Shown: positions 8,055 through 16,501 of the stretch, piece after piece
Numbering within the stretch: the stretch's first letter is position 1
Layout: the number at the start of each line of letters is the position of its first letter
Assembly: GCA_014728045.1 (NCBI GenBank)
Contig: WJMH01000010.1
Location: 219,461-283,460 of the forward strand
DNA: 64,000 nt
Direction: 5' to 3'
From: Candidatus Omnitrophota bacterium
GTDB lineage: Bacteria > Omnitrophota > Gorgyraeia > Tantalellales > Tantalellaceae
Position numbers and translations under genes: made by a program
The notes under the pieces: generated by a model
The model's database searches: none
What the model was told of the DNA's origin: nothing
Seen by the model: the letters and a program-made list of their open reading frames with translations, nothing else

Positions 8055-9104
8055 CTACCCGCGGATGAGCAGTTCGGCTATCTGGATAGTGTTCAGCGCG
8101 GCGCCTTTGCGAAGATTGTCGGCCACGATCCACATATTTAGACCGTTATCGATCGATTCATCTTCTCTGATCCTTCCGACAAAGACATCATCCTTGCCTT
8201 CAACATCTATCGGCATGGGGTATTTTTCGTTCTGAGGATCATCTACAACACTTATACCCGGAAATCCTTTTATGCACTCTATCGCCTCTTGCCTGGTGAT
8301 CTTCTTCTCTGTCTGGACATTCACGCTTTCAGAGTGGGCGAAATATACCGGAACCCTTACGCAGGTCGCCGTAAGAGGCAGATTGGGCACTTCCATGATC
8401 TTCCTGGTTTCATGGACCATTTTCATCTCTTCCTTGGTATATGAGTTATCCAGGAAGACATCTATGTGGGGTATGATGTTATAAGCTATCTGGTGAGAGA
8501 AGTTCTTGACCATATCCGGCGAGACAGTATGCTGTCCGATCCCGTAATGTGATTCCTTTTCGCTCAGTCTCATTACCTGTTTCTCCATCTCAAGGATGTT
8601 CTTCTGTCCCGCGCCCGAAACGGACTGATAAGTGCTCGCAACTACCCTTTTTATCGGTGAAAGCCTGTTGATAGCACATAAGGGCAGCACCATCTGTATG
8701 GTGGAGCAGTTGGGATTGGCGATTATCCCTTTATGATTCCTGGCGGCATGGGGGTTGACCTCAGGCACCACAAGAGGAACCTCCTCATCCATCCTGAAAG
8801 CGCTTGAATTGTCAATACACACAGCACCCGCTTCAACAGCGTATTTCAGGTACTGTTTGCTCCTGGAAGCCCCCGCGGAGGCCAGTACTATATCGATCCC
8901 CTTGAAGGAATCCTCGCTGAGGACCTGTACGGGGATCTCTCGGGTTTTGAATTTCAGCTTTTTGCCTTTGGACCTTTCGCTTGCCAAAAGACGTAATTCA
9001 TCGATGGGAAAATCCCTCTGTTCGAGTATCGAAAGGAACTGCCCGCCCACGGCTCCGGTGGCGCCCATAACGGCAACATTATATCTATCTTTCTTATTAA
9101 GCAT
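8055..9104 (-). CDS. asd: Aspartate-semialdehyde dehydrogenase
   Basis: NADPH-dependent enzyme of the aspartate pathway to lysine, threonine, methionine and diaminopimelate. NVAVMGATGAVGGQFL is the Rossmann motif, and the catalytic cysteine is C133 in IIANPNCSTIQ. The start is taken at ATG 9104 (MLNKKDRYN), which has AAAGG/CAGG upstream and fits family length. An ATG at 9128 that overlaps the preceding leuB stop as ATGA would add eight residues and cannot be excluded. It lies in the branched-chain cluster rather than with lysine genes. Confidence 0.94.
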   Translation of the reverse strand: MLNKKDRYNVAVMGATGAVGGQFLSILEQRDFPIDELRLLASERSKGKKLKFKTREIPVQVLSEDSFKGIDIVLASAGASRSKQYLKYAVEAGAVCIDNSSAFRMDEEVPLVVPEVNPHAARNHKGIIANPNCSTIQMVLPLCAINRLSPIKRVVASTYQSVSGAGQKNILEMEKQVMRLSEKESHYGIGQHTVSPDMVKNFSHQIAYNIIPHIDVFLDNSYTKEEMKMVHETRKIMEVPNLPLTATCVRVPVYFAHSESVNVQTEKKITRQEAIECIKGFPGISVVDDPQNEKYPMPIDVEGKDDVFVGRIREDESIDNGLNMWIVADNLRKGAALNTIQIAELLIRG

Positions 9105-9124
9105 AAACACCTGCCTTTGTGCGA

Positions 9125-10171
9125 TCATATTGATTCAGCTGCCATATCTCCTATCTGGCTGGTCGAAAAACCCATCTCAGCGGCACGCATGCTCTTCATC
9201 CTTGGCGTAACGCGCGCTATAGCCTTCTCAACGGCAACAGCCGCTTCTTCTTCGCCCAGCATCTCCAGCATCATTCCCGCCGCGCCTATGGCGGCAAGAG
9301 GATTGATCTGGTTCTTCCCGGTGAAGTCCGGTGCTGTTCCGCCTATCGGCTCGAACATGGAGATGCCTTCGGGGTTTATGTTGCCCCCGGAGGCTATGCC
9401 AAGCCCTCCCTGTATTACCGCGGCAAGGTCGGTTATTATATCACCGAACATGTTATCGGTGACAATAACGTCATACCTTTCCGGGCACTCGATCATGTAG
9501 AGCGCCATGGCGTCCACATGAACATAATCTGTCTTTACATCCGGATATTCCCCGGCCATTGAATTAAATGCTCTTTCCCAGAGATCAAAAGCGTAGGTCA
9601 GAACGTTCGTCTTACCGCAAAAAGTGACCTTTCTGCCTTTATCCCGCTTACGGGCATATTCAAAAGCGAATCTCAGGCACCTCTCCACGCCCTTACGCGT
9701 GTTTATCGAGGTCTGTATGGCGACTTCTTCGGGCATGTCCTTTTTCAGTATACCGCCCGTTCCGGTATATAGCCCCTCGGTATTCTCCCTGACCACTACG
9801 AAATCTATGTCTTCCGGTCCCTTGCCCTTTATGGGGGTATATACTTCAGGATATAACTTGACCGGCCTGAGGTTGATATACTCGTCAAGAGCGAACCGCA
9901 GGTTAAGCAGTATCCCTCTTTCAAGTACGCCGGGCTTGACATCCGGGTGACCTATGGCCCCCAGGTATATAGCGTCAAACCCCTTCAGGAGTTCCACATC
10001 TTCATCCGAAAGAAGCTCCCCGGTCTTAAGATATCTTTCGCCACCGAAATCGAAATCGGTGAATTCCATTCCGATACCTAATTTTTCGCAGACCTTGTCA
10101 AGCACCTTGCGGCCTTCACGGATGACCTCGGGTCCGGTACCGTCACCGGCAATTACAGCTATTCTGTGCAT
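9125..10171 (-). CDS. leuB: 3-isopropylmalate dehydrogenase-family protein, copy 2
   Basis: A 348-residue member of the isopropylmalate/isocitrate dehydrogenase family. It begins MHRIAVIAGDGTGPEVIREG, carries the substrate-loop region GILLNLRFALDEYINLRPV, and has the metal-site segment VTDNMFGDIITDLAAVIQGG. The NLRP segment and overall form match the actinobacterial-type LeuB. It lies 8 bases after a closely related gene, so one of the two may have another substrate such as homoisocitrate or methylmalate. Sequence alone does not decide which copy serves leucine synthesis. Confidence 0.85.
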   Translation of the reverse strand: MHRIAVIAGDGTGPEVIREGRKVLDKVCEKLGIGMEFTDFDFGGERYLKTGELLSDEDVELLKGFDAIYLGAIGHPDVKPGVLERGILLNLRFALDEYINLRPVKLYPEVYTPIKGKGPEDIDFVVVRENTEGLYTGTGGILKKDMPEEVAIQTSINTRKGVERCLRFAFEYARKRDKGRKVTFCGKTNVLTYAFDLWERAFNSMAGEYPDVKTDYVHVDAMALYMIECPERYDVIVTDNMFGDIITDLAAVIQGGLGIASGGNINPEGISMFEPIGGTAPDFTGKNQINPLAAIGAAGMMLEMLGEEEAAVAVEKAIARVTPRMKSMRAAEMGFSTSQIGDMAAESI

Positions 10172-10179
10172 ACTGCTCC

Positions 10180-11229
10180 TTACAACGCTTTGACCACGAG
10201 GTCGCCAACCTCCGAAGTGGAATATCCCATCTTTCCGGCAGAAAGGCTTTTGAGCTTGTTCGCCGTAACATCCATAACGGCCTTTTCGATAAGATCTGCA
10301 GCCTCCTCCTCCCCAAGAACATCAAGCATCATGGAAACGGCACATATCGCTGCCAGGGGATTTATAACGTCCTTGCCGGTGTATTTAGGCGCAGACCCGC
10401 CAATGGGCTCGAACATCGAAACGCCTTCGGGGTTTATATTACCTCCGGCGGCTATCCCCATGCCACCCTGGATCATGGCCCCCAGGTCGGTAATTATATC
10501 ACCGAACATATTATCGGTGACGATGACATCGAACCATTCGGGATTCTTGACCATCCACATACAGGTTGCGTCCACATGGGCGTAATCGGTCTTGACGTCA
10601 GGATACTCTCTGCCCATCTCGTTAAATGCCCTCTCCCAGAGGTCGAAAGCGTACGTCAGCACGTTGGTCTTGCCCACCAGGGTGAGCGTTTTATCCTTAT
10701 TACGCTTCCTGGTATATTCAAAAGCGTATTTCAGGCACCTGTCGACGCCTTTACGGCTATTGCGCGAGACCTGTATGGCCTCTTCGTCCTTGGTATCTTT
10801 ATTGATGAACTCGCCCTCGCCCACGTAAAGACCTTCGTTATTCTCACGTACCACGACAAAATCAATATCCTCCGGGCCCTTGTCCTTGAGAGGGGTCCAC
10901 ACCCCGGGATAGAGCTTTACGGGCCTCAGATTTATATACTGTTCCAGACTGAACCTGAGTTTCAGCAAAAGGCCCTTTTCCAGGATACCGGGTTTAACCT
11001 CCGGATGGCCTATCGCTCCCAGGTATATGGCATCCACGGTCTTAAGTTCTTCCAGTACGCTATCGGGAAGGACCTCCTTTGCCTTTTTATAGCGCTCCCC
11101 ACCGAGATCGTACATTATCTTTTCGAATTTTATGCCTTGTTTCTCGGCCACGGCATCCAGAACCTTGAGTCCCTCACGTACGACCTCCGGGCCGGTGCCA
11201 TCACCTGGCAGTACAGCTATCTTGTACAT
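10180..11229 (-). CDS. leuB: 3-isopropylmalate dehydrogenase-family protein, copy 1
   Basis: A 349-residue paralogue of the next gene downstream. It starts MYKIAVLPGDGTGPEVVREG and has LLLKLRFSLEQYINLRPV and VTDNMFGDIITDLGAMIQGG. The ATG at 11229 follows GAAGGAGGAG and is preferred over an in-frame start at 11277, which would intrude into leuD. It immediately follows leuC-leuD, so it is the likelier true LeuB, oxidatively decarboxylating 3-isopropylmalate to the leucine ketoacid. Differences from copy 2 are spread along the chain, with a shorter glycine-rich loop near residues 125-135. Confidence 0.88.
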   Translation of the reverse strand: MYKIAVLPGDGTGPEVVREGLKVLDAVAEKQGIKFEKIMYDLGGERYKKAKEVLPDSVLEELKTVDAIYLGAIGHPEVKPGILEKGLLLKLRFSLEQYINLRPVKLYPGVWTPLKDKGPEDIDFVVVRENNEGLYVGEGEFINKDTKDEEAIQVSRNSRKGVDRCLKYAFEYTRKRNKDKTLTLVGKTNVLTYAFDLWERAFNEMGREYPDVKTDYAHVDATCMWMVKNPEWFDVIVTDNMFGDIITDLGAMIQGGMGIAAGGNINPEGVSMFEPIGGSAPKYTGKDVINPLAAICAVSMMLDVLGEEEAADLIEKAVMDVTANKLKSLSAGKMGYSTSEVGDLVVKAL

Positions 11230-11251
11230 CTCTCCTCCTTCTGAAGAATGT

Positions 11252-11740
11252 TCACGAACGTTTTTTCGCGTATTCAATCAGTCCGCCGCTTTCGATTATC
11301 TTCTGTATGAACTTTGGGAAAACCTCGGACTTATAGACCGTCTTCTGTTTATCTTTTGTTATTTCGCCCTTTTTCACGTTAACAACCGCAGTATCACCTT
11401 TCTTGAGAGCTTCGGCCGCCTCCGGGCTTGTGAAGATCGGCAACCCTATGTTTATGCAGTTCCTGTAGAAGATCCTGGCGAAACTCTTGGCGATAACGCA
11501 GGAGACACCGGCGGCTTTGATCGATATGGGTGCGTGCTCCCTGCTGGATCCGCAACCGAAATTCTCGCCAGCGACGATGATATCCCCGGGTTTCACCTTT
11601 TTCGGGAAATCAGGGTCGGCATCTTCCATACAATGCTTGGCCAGCTCTTCCGGGTCGGAAGTATTGAGATAACGCGCCGGGATTATCTCATCGGTGTTCA
11701 CGTCATCCCCGAACTTGTGTACTTTTCCTTTAAGTTTCAT
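11252..11740 (-). CDS. leuD: Isopropylmalate isomerase, small subunit
   Basis: The 162-residue swivel domain of the aconitase family. Motifs are [15 protein letters not shown] and [18 protein letters not shown]. The short, archaeal-type LeuD partners the LeuC encoded 12 bases upstream. These subunits in other organisms can accept citraconate or homoaconitate, so the substrate is read from context: the neighbouring leuB genes favour 3-isopropylmalate. Confidence 0.93.
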   Translation of the reverse strand: MKLKGKVHKFGDDVNTDEIIPARYLNTSDPEELAKHCMEDADPDFPKKVKPGDIIVAGENFGCGSSREHAPISIKAAGVSCVIAKSFARIFYRNCINIGLPIFTSPEAAEALKKGDTAVVNVKKGEITKDKQKTVYKSEVFPKFIQKIIESGGLIEYAKKRS

Positions 11741-11752
11741 ACTGATACCTCT

Positions 11753-13036
11753 CTATTTAAGGTCCGAAGGCTGCGCAATCATACCCTTGACGGCGCTTGC
11801 CGCAGCAACAGCCGGGTTGGACAGGTAAACAAAACTTTCGGGATGCCCCATACGACCCACGAAATTACGGTTCGTCGTGGCTATCGCAACCTCTCCCTTG
11901 GAGAGTATACCCATATGGCCCCCGAGACATGGACCGCAATTGGGCGTGCAAAGCACCCCGCCGGCGCGTACTATCGTATCGACATATCCTTCCTTGATGG
12001 CTTCCGAATAGATCTCCTGCGTGGCCGGTATGACCACCAGTCTCGTTTTCGGGTTTACCTTTTTGTTCTTTAGAACGGCGGCCGCCTGTTTCAGGTCGCT
12101 TATACGGCCGTTGGTACATGAACCTATAACCACCTGGTCCACCTCCACGTCCTTGAACTCGCTTACCGGCTTGCCGTTCGACGGTAAATGGGGCGCGGCA
12201 ACGACAGGTTCAAGTTTTGAAACATTATATTCCCTTACCTCCGAATAGTTGGCATCCTCATCGCTTTTATAGAGCTTGTAGGATTTCCTGGCCGGTTTGT
12301 GTTTCCTGATAGCCGCCTTTATGTATTTTTCCGTTGTCTTGTCGGCCGCTATTATCCCTGCTTTACCGCCCGCTTCGATCGCCATGTTACACATGGTGAA
12401 CCTGTCATCCATGGGAAGGTTCTCGATAGTTTCCCCGGCGAACTCGATCGCCTTGTAAAGCGCGCCTGAGACGCCCAGATCAGCTATCGCGTGGAGGACA
12501 AGGTCCTTGCCTCCAACCCACTTCCTGGGTTTTCCCGTAAACCTAAGCTGTATGGTCTCGGGCACCTTGAGCCAGCATTCCCCGAACGCCATAGCGTAAG
12601 CAAGGTCAGTGCTGCCGACACCGGTGGCGAACGCGCCCAGAGCCCCGTGCGTGCAGGTATGGGAATCCGCCCCTATCATAAGGTCTCCAGGAAGGACTAC
12701 CGCCCTTTCAGGAAGAAGCGCATGCTCAACCCCCATTTCCCCGAGCTCAAAATAATTGGAAATGCCGTATCCCTCGGCGAATTCTTTTAGCTTTTTTGCC
12801 TGGTTGGCGCTTTTCATGTCCTTGGCCGGGATAAAGTGATCAGGCACCAGGACCACGCGTTTCTGGTTGAAAACCTTATCTACCCCGAGTTGCCTGAATT
12901 CCTTTATCGCTATCGGGCTTGTTATATCGTTACCCAGACAAATATCTACCGCGGCCTTGATGAACTCGCCCGGTTTTATGTCTTTTTTGCCGGGCGTGTG
13001 GGCCAGCAATATCTTTTCGGCTATGGTATATCCCAT
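11753..13036 (-). CDS. leuC: Isopropylmalate isomerase, large subunit (4Fe-4S)
   Basis: Aconitase-family large subunit of 427 residues, the compact archaeal-type form. The cluster-binding cysteines are in VIGSCTNGRISD and LCTPNCGPCLGG. GADSHTCTHGALGAFATGVG is another family signature. ATG 13036 is chosen because AAGGAG lies five bases upstream; the GTG at 13042 is less well placed. It heads leuC-D-B-B-asd-truA. No leuA lies in the window. Confidence 0.93.
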   Translation of the reverse strand: MGYTIAEKILLAHTPGKKDIKPGEFIKAAVDICLGNDITSPIAIKEFRQLGVDKVFNQKRVVLVPDHFIPAKDMKSANQAKKLKEFAEGYGISNYFELGEMGVEHALLPERAVVLPGDLMIGADSHTCTHGALGAFATGVGSTDLAYAMAFGECWLKVPETIQLRFTGKPRKWVGGKDLVLHAIADLGVSGALYKAIEFAGETIENLPMDDRFTMCNMAIEAGGKAGIIAADKTTEKYIKAAIRKHKPARKSYKLYKSDEDANYSEVREYNVSKLEPVVAAPHLPSNGKPVSEFKDVEVDQVVIGSCTNGRISDLKQAAAVLKNKKVNPKTRLVVIPATQEIYSEAIKEGYVDTIVRAGGVLCTPNCGPCLGGHMGILSKGEVAIATTNRNFVGRMGHPESFVYLSNPAVAAASAVKGMIAQPSDLK

Positions 13037-13093
13037 GATCACTCCTTAATAATATTATTAGTATTGGGCTATCAATACGAATATGTCCTGCTG

Positions 13094-13122
13094 GTAATAC
13101 TTGTGATTAATGAGTTTAACAA
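13094..13122 (-). promoter_or_regulatory. Possible promoter of the leu operon
   Basis: TTGTTA (13122-13117), 17-base spacer, TATTAC (13099-13094): four of six matches at each box. Downstream in the leader is a 14-base AT palindrome, TAATAATATTATTA (13047-13060), just before the ribosome-binding site. It may be an operator or chance. Confidence 0.4.
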
Positions 13123-13164
13123 ATTTCTATTGGAAAATCAACGTCTAAAATACCGCTTCCGGGA

Positions 13165-13893
13165 CTATAGCTTGGGAATAGCTTCAAGAAGGCGCCGCGT
13201 ATAGGCGTCTTTTGGTGAGGAATAAATGCTTTCCCTGGGGGCGACCTCGACGAGTCTGCCCTCTTTCATGACCGCGACCGTGTCTGACATGTATTCGACC
13301 ACCCTGAGATCATGCGATATGAAGATATACGTAAGACCCATCTCCTCTTGAAGGTCCTTAAACAGGTTAAGTATCCCCGCCTGTATGGATACGTCAAGGC
13401 TGGATACCGGTTCATCAAGGACCAGGACATCGGGCCGCCTTATAAGGGCCCTGGCGACCGCTATTCTCTGCCGCTCACCCCCCGAAAACTGGTGGGGATA
13501 CTTCTCCAGACACGATGAGGCGTCAAGTTTGACGGACTTCAGAGTTTTTCTGAGCTTGACGTCCAGCTCGCCCTTTCCGGCACCCCTGATGAGGAGGGGC
13601 TCACCGATTATTTCTCTGACCTTCATGCGCGGATTAAGTGAACTGAAGGGGTCCTGGAAGACTATATCCCTCTGGCCTTTTATTTTTATCTGGCCGCTAT
13701 CCGGCTGCAATATATCGACCATGAGCTTGGCCAGGGTCGTCTTCCCGCAACCCGATTCTCCCACCAGACCGAAGGAGCCGCCCCTTTCTACATAAAAACT
13801 CACATCATCGACCGCCTTCGTCACGCCGCCGGAACGTTTTTTCCTGAAATACTTCTTAACTTTATGTAATTCGACTATTCTTTCTGAGTTCAT
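13165..13893 (-). CDS. oppF: Peptide ABC importer, ATP-binding subunit (OppF-like)
   Basis: A 242-residue ABC ATPase with Walker A GESGCGKTT, signature QFSGGERQR, Walker B VLVLDEPVSSLD and H-loop ISHD. Best match by feel is the OppF/DppF family. Those proteins usually run to about 320 residues, with a C-terminal oligopeptide/nickel transporter domain containing clustered cysteines. This one stops soon after the ATPase core and lacks it. It is the last gene of oppA-B-C-D-F, two bases after oppD. The substrate (peptide, dipeptide or nickel complex) is not determined. Confidence 0.9.
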   Translation of the reverse strand: MNSERIVELHKVKKYFRKKRSGGVTKAVDDVSFYVERGGSFGLVGESGCGKTTLAKLMVDILQPDSGQIKIKGQRDIVFQDPFSSLNPRMKVREIIGEPLLIRGAGKGELDVKLRKTLKSVKLDASSCLEKYPHQFSGGERQRIAVARALIRRPDVLVLDEPVSSLDVSIQAGILNLFKDLQEEMGLTYIFISHDLRVVEYMSDTVAVMKEGRLVEVAPRESIYSSPKDAYTRRLLEAIPKL

Positions 13894-13895
13894 GA

Positions 13896-14696
13896 CTAGA
13901 CCGGTAACCTGCTGCGCTTATCGCCCAGCCTTGGAATACATTCTATAAGTTTTTTGGTGTACGGGTGCTGCGCATCGCCTAAAATGTTCTCTTTCGGTCC
14001 TCTTTCAACTATTTCCCCCTGTTTCATCACACATACCTCGTCGGATATAGTATTGACTATGGAAAAATCATGCGTGATGAACAGTATCGCCAGATCCCTC
14101 TTTTTCTGTATGTCTCTTACCAAGTCAAGGATCTCCTTCTGGACGGAAACATCAAGTGCCGTGGTCGGCTCATCAAGCATAAGAACATCAGGGTCGCAGG
14201 AGAGGGCCATCGCCAACACTATGCGCTGCCTCATGCCCCCGGATAATTCATGCGGATAATGGGTCTCGACCTCGGGAGAAAGCCGAACCATCTCCATAAG
14301 CTCTTTAACAAGCACGTTGCCACCGGCTTTTGGTCTTTTCCTGTGGGCCAGTATGGTCTCCCTTATCTGGTCCCCCACGGTCAGGACCGGATTAAGAGCG
14401 GTGAAGGGCTCCTGGAAGACCATCGCGATATCATTGCCCCTTAACTGCCTCACCTTTTCCTTCTGCATTCGGTAAATATCGCTCCCTCTGTAAAGAACTT
14501 CACCGCCCTGCCTGACAGCCGTCTCCGGCAAGAGGTCCAGCACGGCAAGAGAGGTCAGTGTCTTGCCGCTTCCGGACTCCCCTACCAGGGAAAGGATCCT
14601 TCCTTTTCTAAGGGAAAAAGACACATCATTTATGACGTGTCTTTTTCCTATCGAAACTGTCAGGTCCTTTACTTCCAGCAAAACCTCTTCCTTCAC
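13896..14696 (-). CDS. oppD: Peptide ABC importer, ATP-binding subunit (OppD-like)
   Basis: A 266-residue ATPase pairing with the following one. Walker A is GESGSGKTL, the signature HELSGGMRQR and Walker B VLMLDEPTTALD. The sequence GDQIRETI in the Q-loop region is typical of OppD. Like its partner it ends early (LGDKRSRLPV) and lacks most of the usual C-terminal domain. The start overlaps the oppC stop by four bases. Confidence 0.9.
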   Translation of the reverse strand: MKEEVLLEVKDLTVSIGKRHVINDVSFSLRKGRILSLVGESGSGKTLTSLAVLDLLPETAVRQGGEVLYRGSDIYRMQKEKVRQLRGNDIAMVFQEPFTALNPVLTVGDQIRETILAHRKRPKAGGNVLVKELMEMVRLSPEVETHYPHELSGGMRQRIVLAMALSCDPDVLMLDEPTTALDVSVQKEILDLVRDIQKKRDLAILFITHDFSIVNTISDEVCVMKQGEIVERGPKENILGDAQHPYTKKLIECIPRLGDKRSRLPV

Positions 14697-15523
14697 GCTC
14701 TCTCCTTTAATTTCGGGTCAAGTGTCTCCCTCAGCCCCTCTCCTATGAGATTGAAACTGAGCACGGTTATAAGTATCGCAAGGCCAGGAAAAAGTGTCAA
14801 CCACCACGCGTAATCTATGTAGTTCTTCCCCATCGTAAGTATGTTACCCCAGCTGGGGGTCGGTATCTGCACGCCCAGCCCCAGAAAGCTCAGCGCGCTT
14901 TCAACGAGTATGGCAGCCCCAACGCTCAGTGTGGCACTCACATATACCGGAGCCAGTGCGTTGGGAAGTATGTGGCGGAATATTATACGCCTGTTGGATA
15001 CCCCCTGAACCCGGGCGGAATAAACAAAATCTCTTTCGCGTAGCGTCAAAAACTCGGCCCTGACAAGCCGGCAGAGCCCGGCCCAGCTGGTAAGGCCTAT
15101 AACTACCATCACGTTCACTATGCTCGGCCCCAGGAAAGTTATAACGATCATTATCAAAAAAAACGTCGGGAAGCAGTACATGACCTCGACAAGGCGCATC
15201 ACTATCTGGTCGACGCGTCCTCCGTAATATCCGCTGATACCACCAAGGATCACTCCTATGACCAGTGAGATGATAACGGCGATGAACCCTACGCTCAGGG
15301 ATATCCTCGCGCCGTAGACCATCCTGCTGAATATATCCCTGCCAAGACTGTCGGTTCCGAAAAAATGTTCCAGTGAAGGCGCCTGGAGCCTTGTCTCCGC
15401 GGAAAGGTTTATCTCCAGCGGGTCGTGCGTCGCTATGAAAGGAGCGAGAACGGCCGAAGCTGTCATAAGGATAATGATCACGGTCCCGAAAAGAATACGT
15501 TTATTCATTAAACCGGTCTTCAT
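14693..15523 (-). CDS. oppC: Peptide ABC importer, permease subunit (OppC-like)
   Basis: A 276-residue inner-membrane permease: an N-terminal span (RILFGTVIIILMTASAVLAPFIA), a short periplasmic segment (FFGTDSLGRDIFSRMVYGAR), then five spans with the ABC-coupling EAA loop around RAEFLTLRERDFVYSARVQG. The ATG at 15523 overlaps the oppB stop as ATGA. A longer open frame reaching 16009 runs through oppB in a different frame and is spurious. It forms a heterodimeric channel with OppB. Confidence 0.94.
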   Translation of the reverse strand: MKTGLMNKRILFGTVIIILMTASAVLAPFIATHDPLEINLSAETRLQAPSLEHFFGTDSLGRDIFSRMVYGARISLSVGFIAVIISLVIGVILGGISGYYGGRVDQIVMRLVEVMYCFPTFFLIMIVITFLGPSIVNVMVVIGLTSWAGLCRLVRAEFLTLRERDFVYSARVQGVSNRRIIFRHILPNALAPVYVSATLSVGAAILVESALSFLGLGVQIPTPSWGNILTMGKNYIDYAWWLTLFPGLAILITVLSFNLIGEGLRETLDPKLKERA

Positions 15524-16494
15524 GTTTTCTCTATCCTCACCCGGGGATCTACCAGAGCGTACATGACATCCGAAAGGAATATCCCCAGAAGCGTCAGGAT
15601 CGTCGCTATGACCGCAACACCCATTACCACCGGATAATCGTAGTTCATTATCGCCTGGTATCCCAGCCTGCCCATGCCCGGCCAGGCGAAGATGGTCTCG
15701 AATATGAAACTTCCCGAAATAAGCGCCGGCAGCGTGAGCCCCATGATCGTCACGATCGGCATAAGTGCGTTCCTTAAAGCGTGCATGACCACCCCTCTTT
15801 CGGTAAGCCCCTTCGCGCGGGCGGTCAATATGTATTTTTCCCCCAGCGCTTCGATCATGCTCGAGCGGGAATACCTTGAGAGCGCGGCCAGACCACCGAA
15901 AGCTGTGGTGACCACCGGCAGCACCAGATGCCAGATAAGGTCCTTCACCCTTTCCATCCCGCCAAGGTAAGACGTGTACCAGGGGTTCATTCCGGATATC
16001 GGGAACCACTGGAGCTTAAACCCGAAAAAAAGTATCAGTAAAAGCGCCAGCCAGAAGGTCGGCACGGCATATCCTATAAAGACGACAACTGTGCTAACGT
16101 TGTCAAAGACCGACCCCCTTTTGACCGCGCTTATGACCCCGATGGGAATGGCCAGGGAAAATATCAGAAATATCGAGCAGGCCTGAAGCAGAAGCGTTGC
16201 CGGAAGCGCGGCGAGTATTTTATCCATAACGGATCTTCCGTCTATGAACGACCTTCCGAAATCGAGCGACAGGAACCTCTTCATCCATAAAAAGTACTGG
16301 ACGAGGACCGGCTTATCAAGATCGTAAAGCCTGCTGAAATTGGCCCGCGCGCTCTCGGAGACCTCGGGGTTAAGGCCGTATTTGATGCTTGCCGGATCGC
16401 CCGGTGCAAGATGCATTACCACGAACAGAATGAACGATATGCCGATAAGCATCGGCACCATCAAGATAAGTCGTTTTAAGATATATCGCCTCAT
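15520..16494 (-). CDS. oppB: Peptide ABC importer, permease subunit (OppB-like)
   Basis: A 324-residue permease with the classic start MRRYILKRLILMVPMLIGIS, the LDLGRSF-like segment (SLDFGRSFIDGRSV) and an EAA loop near YSRSSMIEALGEKYILTARA. Six membrane spans are expected. It begins 7 bases after oppA and overlaps oppC by four bases. Confidence 0.94.
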   Translation of the reverse strand: MRRYILKRLILMVPMLIGISFILFVVMHLAPGDPASIKYGLNPEVSESARANFSRLYDLDKPVLVQYFLWMKRFLSLDFGRSFIDGRSVMDKILAALPATLLLQACSIFLIFSLAIPIGVISAVKRGSVFDNVSTVVVFIGYAVPTFWLALLLILFFGFKLQWFPISGMNPWYTSYLGGMERVKDLIWHLVLPVVTTAFGGLAALSRYSRSSMIEALGEKYILTARAKGLTERGVVMHALRNALMPIVTIMGLTLPALISGSFIFETIFAWPGMGRLGYQAIMNYDYPVVMGVAVIATILTLLGIFLSDVMYALVDPRVRIEKT

Positions 16495-16501
16495 TTTACC
16501 C

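Noticed and set aside
15524..16009. N-terminal extension of oppC by about 160 codons
   Set aside because: It lies in oppB in another frame, and the residues are not membrane-like; the ATGA overlap start is far better.
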